Translations under genes and position numbers: made by a program
The notes under the pieces: generated by a model
Told to the model about the DNA's origin: nothing
Database searches by the model: none
Seen by the model: the letters and a program-made list of their open reading frames with translations, nothing else
NCBI GenBank assembly: GCA_963836355.1
Contig: CAWIJO010000007.1
Span: 124,001 to 188,000 of the forward strand
Length of the DNA stretch: 64,000 nt
Reading direction: 5' to 3'
Origin: Palsa-506 sp963836355
GTDB lineage: Bacteria; Actinomycetota; Actinomycetes; Streptosporangiales; Streptosporangiaceae
Shown: positions 51,519 to 60,497 of the stretch, one piece after another
Layout of the letters: each line of letters begins with the position of its first letter
Numbering within the stretch: position 1 is the stretch's first letter

Positions 51519-52307
51519 TCAGCCGAACAGATCGGGGTCGGTGGCGATGATCTGGTCCCACAACGGCCGGAACTGGAACCAGCCGGCCAGATGGTGGCCA
51601 ATCTGCTCGCGCACCAGCAGCGCCGTGCCGGCGTCGATGTGCTTCGGCGTCCCGGCCGCCATCGCGAGCAGTTGCGCCTGGCAGGAGCGTTCCATGGTGA
51701 CGAACCACCAGGCTGCCTCGCTGACCGATTCGCCGACGGTGAGCAGGCCGTGATTCTGCAGGATGCAGGCCTTGGCGCCGCCCAGCGCGACGCCGATCCG
51801 GCGGCCCTCCTCGACGTCGTAGGCGACGCCGCGGTAGTCGTCATAGAGCCCGTGATCCTCGAAGAACGCGCAGGCGTCCTGCGTCAGCGGATCAAGCCGG
51901 ATGCCCAGGCTGGAGAATGCCTTGCCGTGCAGGGAGTGCGCGTGCGCCGCGGCTACCGCGTCCGGCCTGGCCTTGTGCACCTCGGAGTGGATGCAGAAGG
52001 CGGCCCGGTTCACCGGCCGGTCGCCCTCGACCACCTCGCCGTTCTGGTCGACCAGGATCAGGTCGGAGACCTTGATCTGGCTGAAGGACATGCCGAACGG
52101 GTTGACCCAGAAGCGGTCCGGGTACTCCGGGTCCCGGGCGGTGATGTGCCCGGCAACGCCTTCGGAGAAGCCGAACCGGCCGAAGACCCGGAACGCGGCC
52201 GCCAGCTCACGCTTGCGGTGCAGCCGCTCCTCCTGCACCGACTCGAAGACCGGCTGCCCGGCCGCGCCGAGCTCCCGGCTGGTGATGAGTCCGTCAACCG
52301 TGGTCAT
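51519..52307 (-). CDS. Class II aldolase/adducin family protein
   Basis: A 262-residue protein. The family's zinc-site pattern is present: GVAGHITARDPEYPDRFWVN, the acid residue in RAAFCIHSEVHKARPDAVAA, then AHAHSLHGKAFSSLG (HAH motif) and QNHGLLTVGESVSEA with the last His. Class II aldolases split or epimerise sugar phosphates or act as decarboxylases. ATG 52307 has GGAGGA upstream. It precedes the hydroxy-acid oxidase on the same strand; the pair may act on one hydroxy-acid or sugar-derived substrate. Confidence 0.88.
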   Translation of the reverse strand: MTTVDGLITSRELGAAGQPVFESVQEERLHRKRELAAAFRVFGRFGFSEGVAGHITARDPEYPDRFWVNPFGMSFSQIKVSDLILVDQNGEVVEGDRPVNRAAFCIHSEVHKARPDAVAAAHAHSLHGKAFSSLGIRLDPLTQDACAFFEDHGLYDDYRGVAYDVEEGRRIGVALGGAKACILQNHGLLTVGESVSEAAWWFVTMERSCQAQLLAMAAGTPKHIDAGTALLVREQIGHHLAGWFQFRPLWDQIIATDPDLFG

Positions 52308-52419
52308 GGCAGTCCTCCGTGCGTCGGCGTGTTCCTGCATCGTCAGAGCTGCCGCACGGACATGTCAAGTGACGCCGCCCGCACGCGCCTGGCCGGCCGC
52401 CCGGGTGCGAAATCCCGGG

Positions 52420-52425
52420 CAGAAT
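52420..52425 (+). promoter_or_regulatory. -10-like box CAGAAT before polX
   Basis: CAGAAT ends six bases before the GTG at 52432; no ribosome-binding site is present. Confidence 0.35.
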
Positions 52426-52431
52426 GGTCCG

Positions 52432-54204
52432 GTGAGCCGGGTCAACGACGAGATCGCCGCGCTACTCAATGAGTATGCCGCGCTGCTGCACATCACCGGC
52501 GGCGACATGTTCCGGGCGCGCAACTACGAGAAGGCGGCGCGCGCCGTCGCGGGCTATTCCGGCGACCTGGCCGGGCTCGACGCGGCCGGCCTTCGGCAGA
52601 TACCGGGCATCGGCGCCTCGATAGCCGGCAAGATTGGCGAGTACCAGCGCACCGGCACGATCACGGCCGTCGAGGACCTGCGCGCCCGGATCCCGGCGGG
52701 CGTGCTGCAGCTGACCAGGATCCCGGCCCTCGGCCCGAGACGCGCCCTCCAGCTGCACCAGGAGCTAGGCATCAGCTCCGTCGGCGAGCTAACTGACGCG
52801 ATCGCGGCCGGCCAGCTGCGCGATCTGAAGGGATTCGGCCCGAAAAGCGAGGAGAAGCTGCTGCGCGGCATCGAGCTGCTCCGCCAGGGCACCGGCCGGG
52901 TACTGCTCGGCGTGGCGACCGATGCCGCCACTGCCATGGTCGCGGCGGTCAGCGCGGTACCTGGCTGCCTTCGCTGTACCTGGGCGGGCTCGCTGCGCCG
53001 GATGCGCGAGACCACCGGCGACATCGACATCCTGGCCGCCGCGACAGACAGTTCACCGTTGATGACGGCATTCGCCGGCCTGCCCGAGGCCGCCGAGGTA
53101 ATCGCGGCCGGCCCGGCCAAGACCTCCATCCGCACCAGGTCCGGCCTGCAGGTGGATCTCCGGGTGGTGCAGCCCGACTGCTGGGGGGCGGCGCTGCAGT
53201 ACTTCACCGGCTCCAAGGAACATAACGTGCGGATCCGGGAGATCGCGGTCAGGAAGAAGCTGCGGCTGTCCGAGTACGGCCTGTTCGACGTCGAGTCCGG
53301 CGAGCTGATCGCGGCGCGCACCGAGGAGGAGGTTTACCGGCGGCTCGGCATGGACTGGATACCGCCGACCCTGCGCGAGGACCGCGGCGAGGTCAGGGCC
53401 GCGCTCCGCGGCGAGCTGCCCAGCCTGGTCACTGAGGGCCAGATCCGGGGCGACCTGCACACGCATACCAGCCTGACCGACGGTGTTGCCTCGCTGGAGG
53501 ACATGGTGGACACGGCGGCCGGCCGCGGTTATGAGTACTACGCGGTCACCGATCACGCGCCGAACCTGTTCATGCAGCGGATGACGACCGAGAAGATGCT
53601 CGCCCAGCGCGATCAGGTACGCGACCTGGCCGCCCGGCTGGCCGCGGCGCCGGCCGCAGCCGAGCGCCGGGCCGCGACGGCGGGCCGCGGCCGGCCGATG
53701 GAGCTGCTGCACGGGACCGAGCTCAACATCGCCCCGGACGGCACGGTGGACTGGCCGCCGGATTTCCTGGCTGGCTTCGACATCTGCGTCGCCTCGGTGC
53801 ACTCGCACTTCGACCAGCCGCGGCGGGAGCTGACCGCCAGGTTCATCCGGGCCTGCGAGAACCCGTACGTGCACGTCATCGGCCACCCGACGGCGCGCAA
53901 GATCGGCCGCCGCCGGTCCGTGGACGTCGACTTCACCGAGCTGTTCCTGGCCTGCGCACGGACCGGCACCGCACTGGAGGTCAACTCGCACCCGGACCGG
54001 CTCGACCTGCCCGCGGACCACATCAGGGCCGCGAAGGACGCCGGGGTGAAGTTCGCCATCGACAGCGACGCGCATTCCACCGCGCACCTGGCCAACATCC
54101 GGTTCGGCGTCGGCCAGGCGCAGCGCGGCTGGCTGACCCCGGACGACGTGATCAACACCTGGCCGCTGGCGCGGCTCAGGGAGTTCCTGCGCAAGGGCCG
54201 CTAG
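52432..54204 (+). CDS. polX: DNA polymerase X with PHP domain
   Basis: A 590-residue bacterial PolX. Helix-hairpin-helix elements come first (LRQIPGIGASIAGKIGEYQR, LKGFGPKSEEKLLRGIEL, about residues 50-145). The polymerase palm has AGSLRRMRETTGDIDILAAA (the first two metal Asps) and LQVDLRVV (the third). The PHP exonuclease domain (about residues 340-580) shows RGDLHTHTSLTDG, VTDHAPN, ASVHSHF, VIGHPTARKI and DSDAHST, the full metal-ligand set. It acts in gap-filling repair with 3'-5' exonuclease activity. The length is close to B. subtilis PolX (570). GTG 52432 looks leaderless. Confidence 0.93.
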   Translation: MSRVNDEIAALLNEYAALLHITGGDMFRARNYEKAARAVAGYSGDLAGLDAAGLRQIPGIGASIAGKIGEYQRTGTITAVEDLRARIPAGVLQLTRIPALGPRRALQLHQELGISSVGELTDAIAAGQLRDLKGFGPKSEEKLLRGIELLRQGTGRVLLGVATDAATAMVAAVSAVPGCLRCTWAGSLRRMRETTGDIDILAAATDSSPLMTAFAGLPEAAEVIAAGPAKTSIRTRSGLQVDLRVVQPDCWGAALQYFTGSKEHNVRIREIAVRKKLRLSEYGLFDVESGELIAARTEEEVYRRLGMDWIPPTLREDRGEVRAALRGELPSLVTEGQIRGDLHTHTSLTDGVASLEDMVDTAAGRGYEYYAVTDHAPNLFMQRMTTEKMLAQRDQVRDLAARLAAAPAAAERRAATAGRGRPMELLHGTELNIAPDGTVDWPPDFLAGFDICVASVHSHFDQPRRELTARFIRACENPYVHVIGHPTARKIGRRRSVDVDFTELFLACARTGTALEVNSHPDRLDLPADHIRAAKDAGVKFAIDSDAHSTAHLANIRFGVGQAQRGWLTPDDVINTWPLARLREFLRKGR

Positions 54205-54215
54205 CACCAGCCCGG

Positions 54216-54644
54216 TCAATAGTGGTAGTAGCCCTCGACTACGGCGCTCGCCTCGTCGGTCAGCGCGGGGCCTTCCTGCGGTACCGGCGGGAAGCCCCCG
54301 GACGGCTTGAGGCCGGTTAGCTGCTCGTTGGACAGCGCGAACACGACCCGGCCGAGGCCGGACCGTTCGATGGCGCCGGTGCACATGCCGCAGGGCTGGC
54401 AGCTGGTGTACATGGTGGTCTCGGCGGCAGCGCCGGGGCTGAGCTCGCTGGCCGCCCACCTGGCCAGCTTCAGCTCCGGATGAGCGGTGATGTCGTCGTC
54501 GGTCAGCACCGTGTTGTGCGCCTCGGCGAGCACGCCGCCGTCCGGGCCGGCCAGCAGCGAGCCGAACGGCGCATCCCCGGCTGCCCGCGCCCTGGCGGCC
54601 AGGCCGATAGCCCGGCGGAGTAGCTGCTCGTCGTCGCTGGTCAC
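54216..54644 (-). CDS. Nucleoside/tRNA adenosine deaminase-like zinc protein
   Basis: A 142-residue cytidine/deoxycytidylate deaminase-superfamily enzyme. The zinc site is TAHPELKLARWAA (HPE instead of the usual HAE, with the catalytic Glu kept) and TSCQPCGMCTGAI (PCxxC). It ends DEASAVVEGYYHY. The HPE variant is common in a branch of bacterial nucleoside deaminases of uncertain substrate, so a TadA role is not implied. GTG 54644 is preceded by GAAGGAGG, a perfect ribosome-binding site. It starts ten bases after the F420 oxidoreductase stop. Confidence 0.85.
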   Translation of the reverse strand: MTSDDEQLLRRAIGLAARARAAGDAPFGSLLAGPDGGVLAEAHNTVLTDDDITAHPELKLARWAASELSPGAAAETTMYTSCQPCGMCTGAIERSGLGRVVFALSNEQLTGLKPSGGFPPVPQEGPALTDEASAVVEGYYHY

Positions 54645-54654
54645 CGTTCCTCCT

Positions 54655-55509
54655 TCAGTTGTGCTGGGTGCCCTGCGCCCAGCGCGCGGCCACGGTCGCG
54701 AGCGCCTGCCAGGCTAGCTGCGGATGGCAGGTCTCGCGCGGGTCGCCGTTGAACGGGTCGAGCACCACCGGGCCGGCGCCGAGCACCCGCAGCTGCTCTA
54801 GGTCGTCGGTGACCTGGTCGATCGTGCCCTCACCGGCGAGCCGTCCGGCGCCGGTAACCGGCGCCTCAGCGAGCCGCAGCGCGATGCGGGGGACCAGCGC
54901 AGGGACCGGCCGCTGTAGCTCGTCCGCCGCGGCCTGCATCCGGCCCAGCGCCTCGCGCAGCCAGGGCATGGTGAACCGCAGCGGATGCCAGGCATCCCCG
55001 AGCCGGACCGCACGGCGCACGCCAGCGTCGCTGTTGCCGCCCACCCAGATCGGTATCTGCCCGGCCTGGTAGTCCGCTTCGTCGGCCCAAGCCGATCGCA
55101 TCGCCTGCAGGTAGTCGTCGGTCAGCTTCCCGCGCTGGGAGAACGGCACCCCGAGCGCGGTGAACTCCTGCCGGGCCCAGCCGACGCCCACGCCGAGCAC
55201 CAGCCGCCCGCCGCTGAGCTGATTCAGGTTGGCGGCCATCCTGGCCACCAGCAGCGGGTGCCGGTACGGCGCGATGAGCACCGTGGTGCCGAGCCGGATC
55301 CTGCTGGTGACGCCGGCCAGCCAGGCGAGCGTGGTGAAGGGCTCGTAGAACGGCGGCGGGTACTGCTCGGCGACATCGGGCGTCACGGCAATGTGGTCGG
55401 ACATCATCAGCAGGTCGAAGCCGAGGCCCTGTACCGTCTGGGCCCAGCTGCGCAGCACGTCGGGACTGGTGCCGGGCCCGAAGTTCGGGACGTTCACGCC
55501 GATCTGCAC
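54655..55509 (-). CDS. LLM-class F420-dependent oxidoreductase
   Basis: A 284-residue luciferase-like TIM barrel. It starts MQIGVNVPNFGPGTSPDVLR and has FDLLMMSDHIAVTPDVAEQY, RIRLGTTVLIAPYRHPLLVA, GGRLVLGVGVGWARQEFTAL and IPIWVGGNSDAGVRRAVRLG, the standard probable-F420 pattern. The substrate is unknown. The start codon is GTG 55509, six bases after TAGCTT, so the mRNA is probably leaderless. It and the deaminase form a short operon. A paralogue-level relative lies at 34940-35875. Confidence 0.87.
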   Translation of the reverse strand: MQIGVNVPNFGPGTSPDVLRSWAQTVQGLGFDLLMMSDHIAVTPDVAEQYPPPFYEPFTTLAWLAGVTSRIRLGTTVLIAPYRHPLLVARMAANLNQLSGGRLVLGVGVGWARQEFTALGVPFSQRGKLTDDYLQAMRSAWADEADYQAGQIPIWVGGNSDAGVRRAVRLGDAWHPLRFTMPWLREALGRMQAAADELQRPVPALVPRIALRLAEAPVTGAGRLAGEGTIDQVTDDLEQLRVLGAGPVVLDPFNGDPRETCHPQLAWQALATVAARWAQGTQHN

Positions 55510-55513
55510 CAGC

Positions 55514-56524
55514 TCAAGCTATCCAGCCTTCAGGCCGGCCGGAAGCTGGTTTCCGGCCCGCCCGGCGGAAATCTGGCGAGTTCGCCGCCCAGTGCGGTTC
55601 CTCTCCCCTGGCCCAGCGCTGCACGTTGGCCGCGAATACCTCGCCGGTGCGCCAGAACATGTGGCCGGTGAGGCCGCCGACATGCGGCGTGGCGAGCACC
55701 AGCGGGTGCCGGAGCAAGGCGGAGCCCGGATCGGCAGGCTCAGCCGCGTGCACGTCGAGCCCGGCGCCGCCAAGACGGCCGGCCTGCACCGCGGCAAGCA
55801 GCGCAGCCTCGTCGACGAGGCCGCCCCTGGCGACGTTGACGAACAGCGCGCCGGGCTTCATCGCGCCGAACGCGCCGGCACCGAACATTCCCGCGTTGCT
55901 CCCGGTGAACATCGCGCAGCAGATCACCGCGTCGGCGATGGCCAGCATCGCGGGCAGCTCGTCCGGCCCGGCTACCTGCTCGACCTCGGCCGGCCCGCCG
56001 AGGCCCGGCCGGGCCCGGACGCCGAGCAGCCGGACGCCGAACGGGATGAGCCGGCGTGCCACCGCGATGCCGATGGTGCCGAGGCCGACAATCAGCACCG
56101 TCGCGCCATGCAGCGACTGGCCGGTCGGCCGGGATTCCCAGCGGCCCTCGGCCAGCGCAGCCTGGGCTGCGTGCAGCCGCCTGGCCAGCGCCAGCAGGTG
56201 CAGCACGGCGATCTCCGCGACGCTGTCCGCGTTACCGCCCGCATCGCCTGGCACCCGGGCAACCAGGACGCCAAGTTCGGTGGCCCGGGCGATGTCAACC
56301 TGCTCCAGGCCAACCCCGAACTGCTGCACCAGCCCGAAGGTGCCGGAATCAAGCACCGCTCGGTCGATCCGCGACCCGAACGGGCAGATCACGTCGACCT
56401 CGTCCAGATGCCTGATTACCTCGTGCCGCGGGCACGTCACGAGGTCCCAGCCCGGCAGCACGGCAGTCAGGTCTGTCCAGGCCAGTTCCTCGGTAAACCG
56501 CTCCCGGCCGAACAGCAGCCTCAT
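55514..56524 (-). CDS. D-isomer-specific 2-hydroxyacid dehydrogenase
   Basis: A 336-residue NAD(P)-dependent dehydrogenase. The substrate domain includes LVQQFGVGLEQVDIARATEL, with an Asp/Glu/Asn pattern near residue 72. The cofactor motif is VLIVGLGTIGIAVARRL. The catalytic triad residues are in VNVARGGLVDEAALLAAV (Arg), LDVHAAEP (Glu) and TPHVGGLTG (His). It would interconvert a 2-keto acid and a D-2-hydroxy acid; the exact member is unclear. The ATG overlaps the hemQ stop by four bases, so it is translated with the heme genes, an unusual partner. Confidence 0.88.
   Translation of the reverse strand: MRLLFGRERFTEELAWTDLTAVLPGWDLVTCPRHEVIRHLDEVDVICPFGSRIDRAVLDSGTFGLVQQFGVGLEQVDIARATELGVLVARVPGDAGGNADSVAEIAVLHLLALARRLHAAQAALAEGRWESRPTGQSLHGATVLIVGLGTIGIAVARRLIPFGVRLLGVRARPGLGGPAEVEQVAGPDELPAMLAIADAVICCAMFTGSNAGMFGAGAFGAMKPGALFVNVARGGLVDEAALLAAVQAGRLGGAGLDVHAAEPADPGSALLRHPLVLATPHVGGLTGHMFWRTGEVFAANVQRWARGEEPHWAANSPDFRRAGRKPASGRPEGWIA
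55516..55521 (-). promoter_or_regulatory. -10 box TAGCTT before the F420 oxidoreductase
   Basis: On the minus strand TAGCTT (TANNNT) lies six bases before the GTG at 55509, inside the end of the upstream dehydrogenase gene. It supports a leaderless internal promoter. Confidence 0.4.
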
Positions 56525-57255
56525 GGAAACGCGGCGACAAGCTCGCGGACCGGCCGGCGCCGACCGGTAAAGAACGGGATCTCCACCCGGGTGTGCCGCC
56601 GCGCCTGCGCGCCCCGCAGGTGCCGCATCAGGTCGACGATCCGGTGTAGCTCGTCAGCCTCGAAGGCGAGCATCCACTCGTAGTCGTTCAGCGAGAAGCA
56701 GGAGACCGTGTTCGCGCGGACGTCCGGATACTCGCGGGCCATCATGCCGTGCTCGGCGAGCATCGCCCGGCGCTCCTCGTCGTCGAGCAGGTACCAATCG
56801 TAGGAGCGCACGAACGGGTAAACGGACACGTACCTGCCCGGCTCCTCGCCTGCCATGAACGCGGGGACATGGCTCTTGTTGAACTCGGCCGGCCGGTGCA
56901 GTGCCATCGCCGACCAGACCGGCTCGCTGGCCCGGCCCAGCCGGGTACCGCGGAACCGGGCGTAGACCTCCTGCAGGTCGTCGGAGGACGGCGCGACCCA
57001 CCAGAACATGTAGTCAGCGTCGGCGCGCATGCCCTGCACGTCGTAGCAGCCGCGGGTGATGATGCCTTTGCCCTCTGCCTGGCTGAGCAGGTCACTGACC
57101 TCGATCGCGATCGCGTCCCGGATCTTCGCCTCGGCGCCGCTGCGGCCGGCCAGCTCGCCGTGGTCAGCTACCCGGAACACCGACCACATCGTGTAGCGGA
57201 TCAGCTCGTTCAGCTCGCGGGCCTTCAGCCGCTGCCCGGATTCGTTTCCAGCCAT
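56521..57255 (-). CDS. hemQ: Coproheme decarboxylase (chlorite dismutase family)
   Basis: A 244-residue HemQ. It has LIRYTMWSVFRVADHG, RGCYDVQGMRADADYMFWWV and YVSVYPFVRSYDWYLLDDEE (the Tyr-bearing active-site strand), then ERRAMLAEHGMMAREYPDVR, which carries the proximal heme His. HemQ oxidatively removes two propionates of coproheme III to give heme b with hydrogen peroxide, the last step of the Gram-positive route. ATG 57255 lies four bases after the hemY stop, so the two are an operon. The next gene overlaps its stop. Confidence 0.93.
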   Translation of the reverse strand: MAGNESGQRLKARELNELIRYTMWSVFRVADHGELAGRSGAEAKIRDAIAIEVSDLLSQAEGKGIITRGCYDVQGMRADADYMFWWVAPSSDDLQEVYARFRGTRLGRASEPVWSAMALHRPAEFNKSHVPAFMAGEEPGRYVSVYPFVRSYDWYLLDDEERRAMLAEHGMMAREYPDVRANTVSCFSLNDYEWMLAFEADELHRIVDLMRHLRGAQARRHTRVEIPFFTGRRRPVRELVAAFP

Positions 57256-57259
57256 GTCC

Positions 57260-58753
57260 TCATTGTCCTCCCCCGCCGCGGACGACCGCGCCGGGCCCGG
57301 TGCGCGTTGCCAGGTATGCGATTACCTGATCGGCGGCTGCCCTGGCCGAGGCGATGCAGGCGGGGATACCGATCCCAGCGTAGCTGGCGCCGCAGGCGGC
57401 AAGACCGGGCTGCGCGGCGATCGACGCGCCGATCCGGGCCACCCGGTCCAGATGGCCAACGGTGTACTGCGGCAGCCCGCCACCCCAGCGGCTGACCCTG
57501 GTGTCGAGCGGCGCGCCGCGCACTCCGGTCGCGGCCGCCAGGTCCGCGGCGGCAATCGCGGCAAGCTCGCCGTCGCCGCGCTGCAGCAGGGCCTCCTCGC
57601 CGAGCCTGCCGACCGAGCAGCGGACGATCTGCACCGGCTGGCCGCCCGCTCGCAGGTGCGGCCACTTGACTGTGCTGAACGTGACCGCCTTGACGGCGTG
57701 GCCGTCCACCGCCGGTACCAGGTAGCCACTGCTGCGGGGCAGCTCGGGAAACGCGCTGTCCGGGTAGGCCAGCGTGATGATCGCCATGCTGGCGCTCGGT
57801 ATCTCGGCGAGCCCGGCCGCGGCCGCCGCGGCGCCTGGCACCCCGGCCAGCAGCCTGCTGGCCGGGGCGGACGGCAACGCGAGCACGACGGCCGCGGCGT
57901 CGAGCTGCTCCGGCGCGTGCGCGGAACCCACGGTGAGCCGCCAGCCGGCCGCCGAGCGGGTCAGCCCGCGCACCATCGCGAGAGTCCGCACGGCCGCGCC
58001 GGAAGCGGCGGCCACGGCGGGCACCAGCGTGGCCAGCCCGCCGGCCAGCGTGGTGAACACGGGCTTCGGCGCGGCGGCGGGCCGACCCGCGGCGTCACCG
58101 GTACCCGGCGCGCCAGGTGCCGCCGCGGCGTCGAGGACGGCCCGGGCGGCTGCGGTGAGCGAGGCATGCTGCCGGGATGCCGCGGCAAGTGCTGGCAGCG
58201 TCGCCTCGAACGACAGCTGCTCGGACCGGCCCGCGTAGACGCCGCCGAGCAGCGGGTCGACCAGCCGGTCCACCAGTTCCTGGCCGAACCTCGCGCCGAC
58301 GTGGCGTGCCACCGACACGTCCCCGGTCCGTGCGGTGGCGGGCAGCTCAGCCTCGGCCAGGGCGCTGGCCAGCCCGGAAGCGGAGAGGATCTCCGAGCTG
58401 GCCAGCGCGCCGGCGTCGGCGGGCACGCCCATGAGCTGCCGCCGCGGCAGCGGCCGCAGCCGCTCCCTGGTCCAGATACCAGCTGTCGTCGTTCCTGGCT
58501 GCATAAGCTGCCCGGCCAGGCCGGCCGCGGCGGCCAGATCCGTCCCCTCCGGCCGCCGGGCGAGCAGCGCCTCGGCGCCCTCGTCGACGGCAATCCCGGC
58601 GACCTCGGACACGGCGAGCTTGCCACCGAGCCGCGGGGACCCTTCCAGCACGGTCACGGCCGCTGCGGCGGCGCGCAGGAAGAACGCGGCGGCCAGCCCG
58701 GTGATCCCGCCGCCCACGATGACGACATGAGGTAGCTCGGCGCGGGCAGGCAT
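57260..58753 (-). CDS. hemY: Coproporphyrinogen III oxidase (protoporphyrinogen oxidase family)
   Basis: A 497-residue FAD enzyme (also named cgoX or hemG). The dinucleotide motif is VVIVGGGITGLAAAFFLRAA, followed by VLEGSPRLGGKLAVSEVAGI. HVGARFGQELVDRLVDPLLG and the C-terminal GLAACGASYAGIGIPACIAS complete the family pattern. Together with HemQ it serves the coproporphyrin-dependent heme route: it oxidises coproporphyrinogen III to coproporphyrin III. ATG 58753 has no clear Shine-Dalgarno sequence, so the transcript may be leaderless. hemE is on the same strand further up, separated by three genes. Confidence 0.92.
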   Translation of the reverse strand: MPARAELPHVVIVGGGITGLAAAFFLRAAAAAVTVLEGSPRLGGKLAVSEVAGIAVDEGAEALLARRPEGTDLAAAAGLAGQLMQPGTTTAGIWTRERLRPLPRRQLMGVPADAGALASSEILSASGLASALAEAELPATARTGDVSVARHVGARFGQELVDRLVDPLLGGVYAGRSEQLSFEATLPALAAASRQHASLTAAARAVLDAAAAPGAPGTGDAAGRPAAAPKPVFTTLAGGLATLVPAVAAASGAAVRTLAMVRGLTRSAAGWRLTVGSAHAPEQLDAAAVVLALPSAPASRLLAGVPGAAAAAAGLAEIPSASMAIITLAYPDSAFPELPRSSGYLVPAVDGHAVKAVTFSTVKWPHLRAGGQPVQIVRCSVGRLGEEALLQRGDGELAAIAAADLAAATGVRGAPLDTRVSRWGGGLPQYTVGHLDRVARIGASIAAQPGLAACGASYAGIGIPACIASARAAADQVIAYLATRTGPGAVVRGGGGQ

Positions 58754-59093
58754 GCGGCAAGTCTGTCAGGCGCGGCTCCCACGTGGTGAATCCCGCGACC
58801 GCACGCCATCCGGGATGCGTGATCACGAGATCCACCACCTGCGGGGAAGCGCCGGCGGCCAGCGGGAGCGCCGCACAGTCTTACGTGATCGCCGCGGCTG
58901 CGGCCATGACTCACTGGCCTGCCGCAGCCGCAGCGACCACGCCGGCGGCTCCTCAACCGCGACCACCGGGCTCAGCGGGGGGAAGCTCGGTGGCAGCGGG
59001 GCGGGATGAGGAAACTCTGCCGCGCTAGCCGCACACTAGGACCGCCAGTCACTCCCGGGTAGGGACGGGAAACCCTCGGGGGACGGGAAACCC
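58754..59093. other. 340-base intergenic region with a short direct repeat
   Basis: No coding frame with family character. At the right edge the unit GGACGGGAAACCC occurs twice, 59063-59075 and 59081-59093, just beyond the stop codon of the regulator gene, together with CCCCTAGGGG (59091-59100). These may be terminator or regulator-related sequences. The promoter of hemY should lie near 58760-58800. Confidence 0.4.
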
Positions 59094-60479
59094 CTAGGGG
59101 GGCCGGGCGGCACCTGCACCGGGGTCCGCGCTGGCGCCCCGGCCGGCACCCTGGCCGGCAGGAACCCGGGCGCGCTGCTGCGGCGCGGTCGGCCGCTGCG
59201 CGGGCAGCAGCCCGAAGCCGTCAGCGACGGCCAGCGCGCCTGCCCGGTTACGCACGCCGAGCTTGCGGAACAGCCGGGTCTGCACGTTCTCGACGGTTTT
59301 CGGGGCGATGCCCAGCGCCCTGGCGGTTTGCTTGATCGAGTGCCCGAGTGCCAGGGAGCGCAGGATGTCGCTCTCCCGCGAGGTCAGCTCCGGCAGCTCA
59401 AGGCCGCCGGTCGCCCGCTCGTCCCAGCGCGCGCGGACGGCCCCGATCAGCGGCCGCATGGGCATCGAGTCGACGACCAGGTAACCCTGGCTGACCATCC
59501 GGAGCACGGACAGGAAATGCGCGTCTATCCGGTCGGCCGCCACCAGCGCGCTCGCGCCGCAGGCCAGTGCCTCAGCTAGTTCCGGCGGGTCGAGCGGCTT
59601 GCTGTGCACGAGAACCGCGGGAACGCCGAGCTCGGCCACGACCGGCCAGTCCGGTGGCTCCGGGTCCACGAGCGCCGCCACGATCGGGCCGCGATGCCAG
59701 CGCGCCCAGTGCGTGCCGGCCACCGGCTCTGGCACGCGGACCAGGACGAACGGCAGGCGGCTGGCGATCAGCGCGGTCACCACCTGATCGAGCGCGGGGC
59801 CGGGCTGGCCGGACACCACGGTCAGCACGGTGGTCCCGGCCTCGGCCTGCGGCCGCCGCCGGTCGGCCGGCGCGGCGCGCTGGTCCAGCATGCCGAACGA
59901 GGCTGCCCTGGCCACGGCATGCACGCTGCTGCTCACGTCCAGCTTGGCGTAGACCCGGCGTTTTATGTTCTCCACCGTCAGCGGGCTGATCTGGAGCAGC
60001 CCGGCGATTTCCGGGACGCTATGGCCGGAGCCGGTCAGCACGATTATCTCAAGCTCCCGGTCGGTGAGACCGCCCTCGACCTGCCGGGCATGCCGTCCCT
60101 TACTCCGCTTCACCAGCGCGAGAACCGCGGGCAGCCCGTGCGATTCTGGCAGCAGCGACGCCACGCCCGCCCGGCAGGCTGCCGCCAGGTCCTGCTCCGA
60201 TGCCTCCCGGTACATGACGATCACGTTCAGCTCGGCGAAATGCTGCAGCAGGGTCTCCACCCGGGCGGCCATCTCCGCCAGCCGGACACCTGCATCGAGG
60301 ATCACCACGTCCGGGCGCCGCAGTTCGCAGAGCGCGAAGACGTCATCGGGCTCGGCCACCTTGCCGATGACGGTCATCTCCGGCCGGACGGCCAGGCATG
60401 CGGCCAGAGTGTCCCGGAGCAGCCGCCGTGACGACTGAACGGCTACCCGGACGGTGATGCGAGCTGCGGGCACGCTCAT
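59094..60479 (-). CDS. Tandem receiver-HTH / receiver-HTH regulator (LuxR/NarL type)
   Basis: A 461-residue protein with a duplicated architecture. First half: a receiver-like domain (about 10-125, phospho-acceptor candidate Asp62 in VVILDAGVRL), then a LuxR helix-turn-helix at about 137-195 (LTDRELEIIVLTGSGHSVPE, LLQISPLTVENIKRRVYAKL). Second half: a degenerate receiver-like domain (about 215-340; IVAALVDPEPPDWPVVAELG, LVVDSMP), then a second LuxR helix-turn-helix at about 365-420 (LTSRESDILRSLALGHSIKQ, GIAPKTVENVQTRLFRKLGV). No sensor kinase adjoins it. Ordinary NarL regulators have one copy of each and about 220 residues. A large dyad lies just upstream. Control of the heme genes is possible from position only. 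Confidence 0.82.
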   Translation of the reverse strand: MSVPAARITVRVAVQSSRRLLRDTLAACLAVRPEMTVIGKVAEPDDVFALCELRRPDVVILDAGVRLAEMAARVETLLQHFAELNVIVMYREASEQDLAAACRAGVASLLPESHGLPAVLALVKRSKGRHARQVEGGLTDRELEIIVLTGSGHSVPEIAGLLQISPLTVENIKRRVYAKLDVSSSVHAVARAASFGMLDQRAAPADRRRPQAEAGTTVLTVVSGQPGPALDQVVTALIASRLPFVLVRVPEPVAGTHWARWHRGPIVAALVDPEPPDWPVVAELGVPAVLVHSKPLDPPELAEALACGASALVAADRIDAHFLSVLRMVSQGYLVVDSMPMRPLIGAVRARWDERATGGLELPELTSRESDILRSLALGHSIKQTARALGIAPKTVENVQTRLFRKLGVRNRAGALAVADGFGLLPAQRPTAPQQRARVPAGQGAGRGASADPGAGAARPP

Positions 60480-60497
60480 CGTTATCCTGGGTTTTCC

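Noticed and set aside
58752..59028. Overlapping short plus-strand frames between hemY and the double-HTH regulator
   Set aside because: Low-complexity sequence without homology-like pattern or ribosome-binding site.
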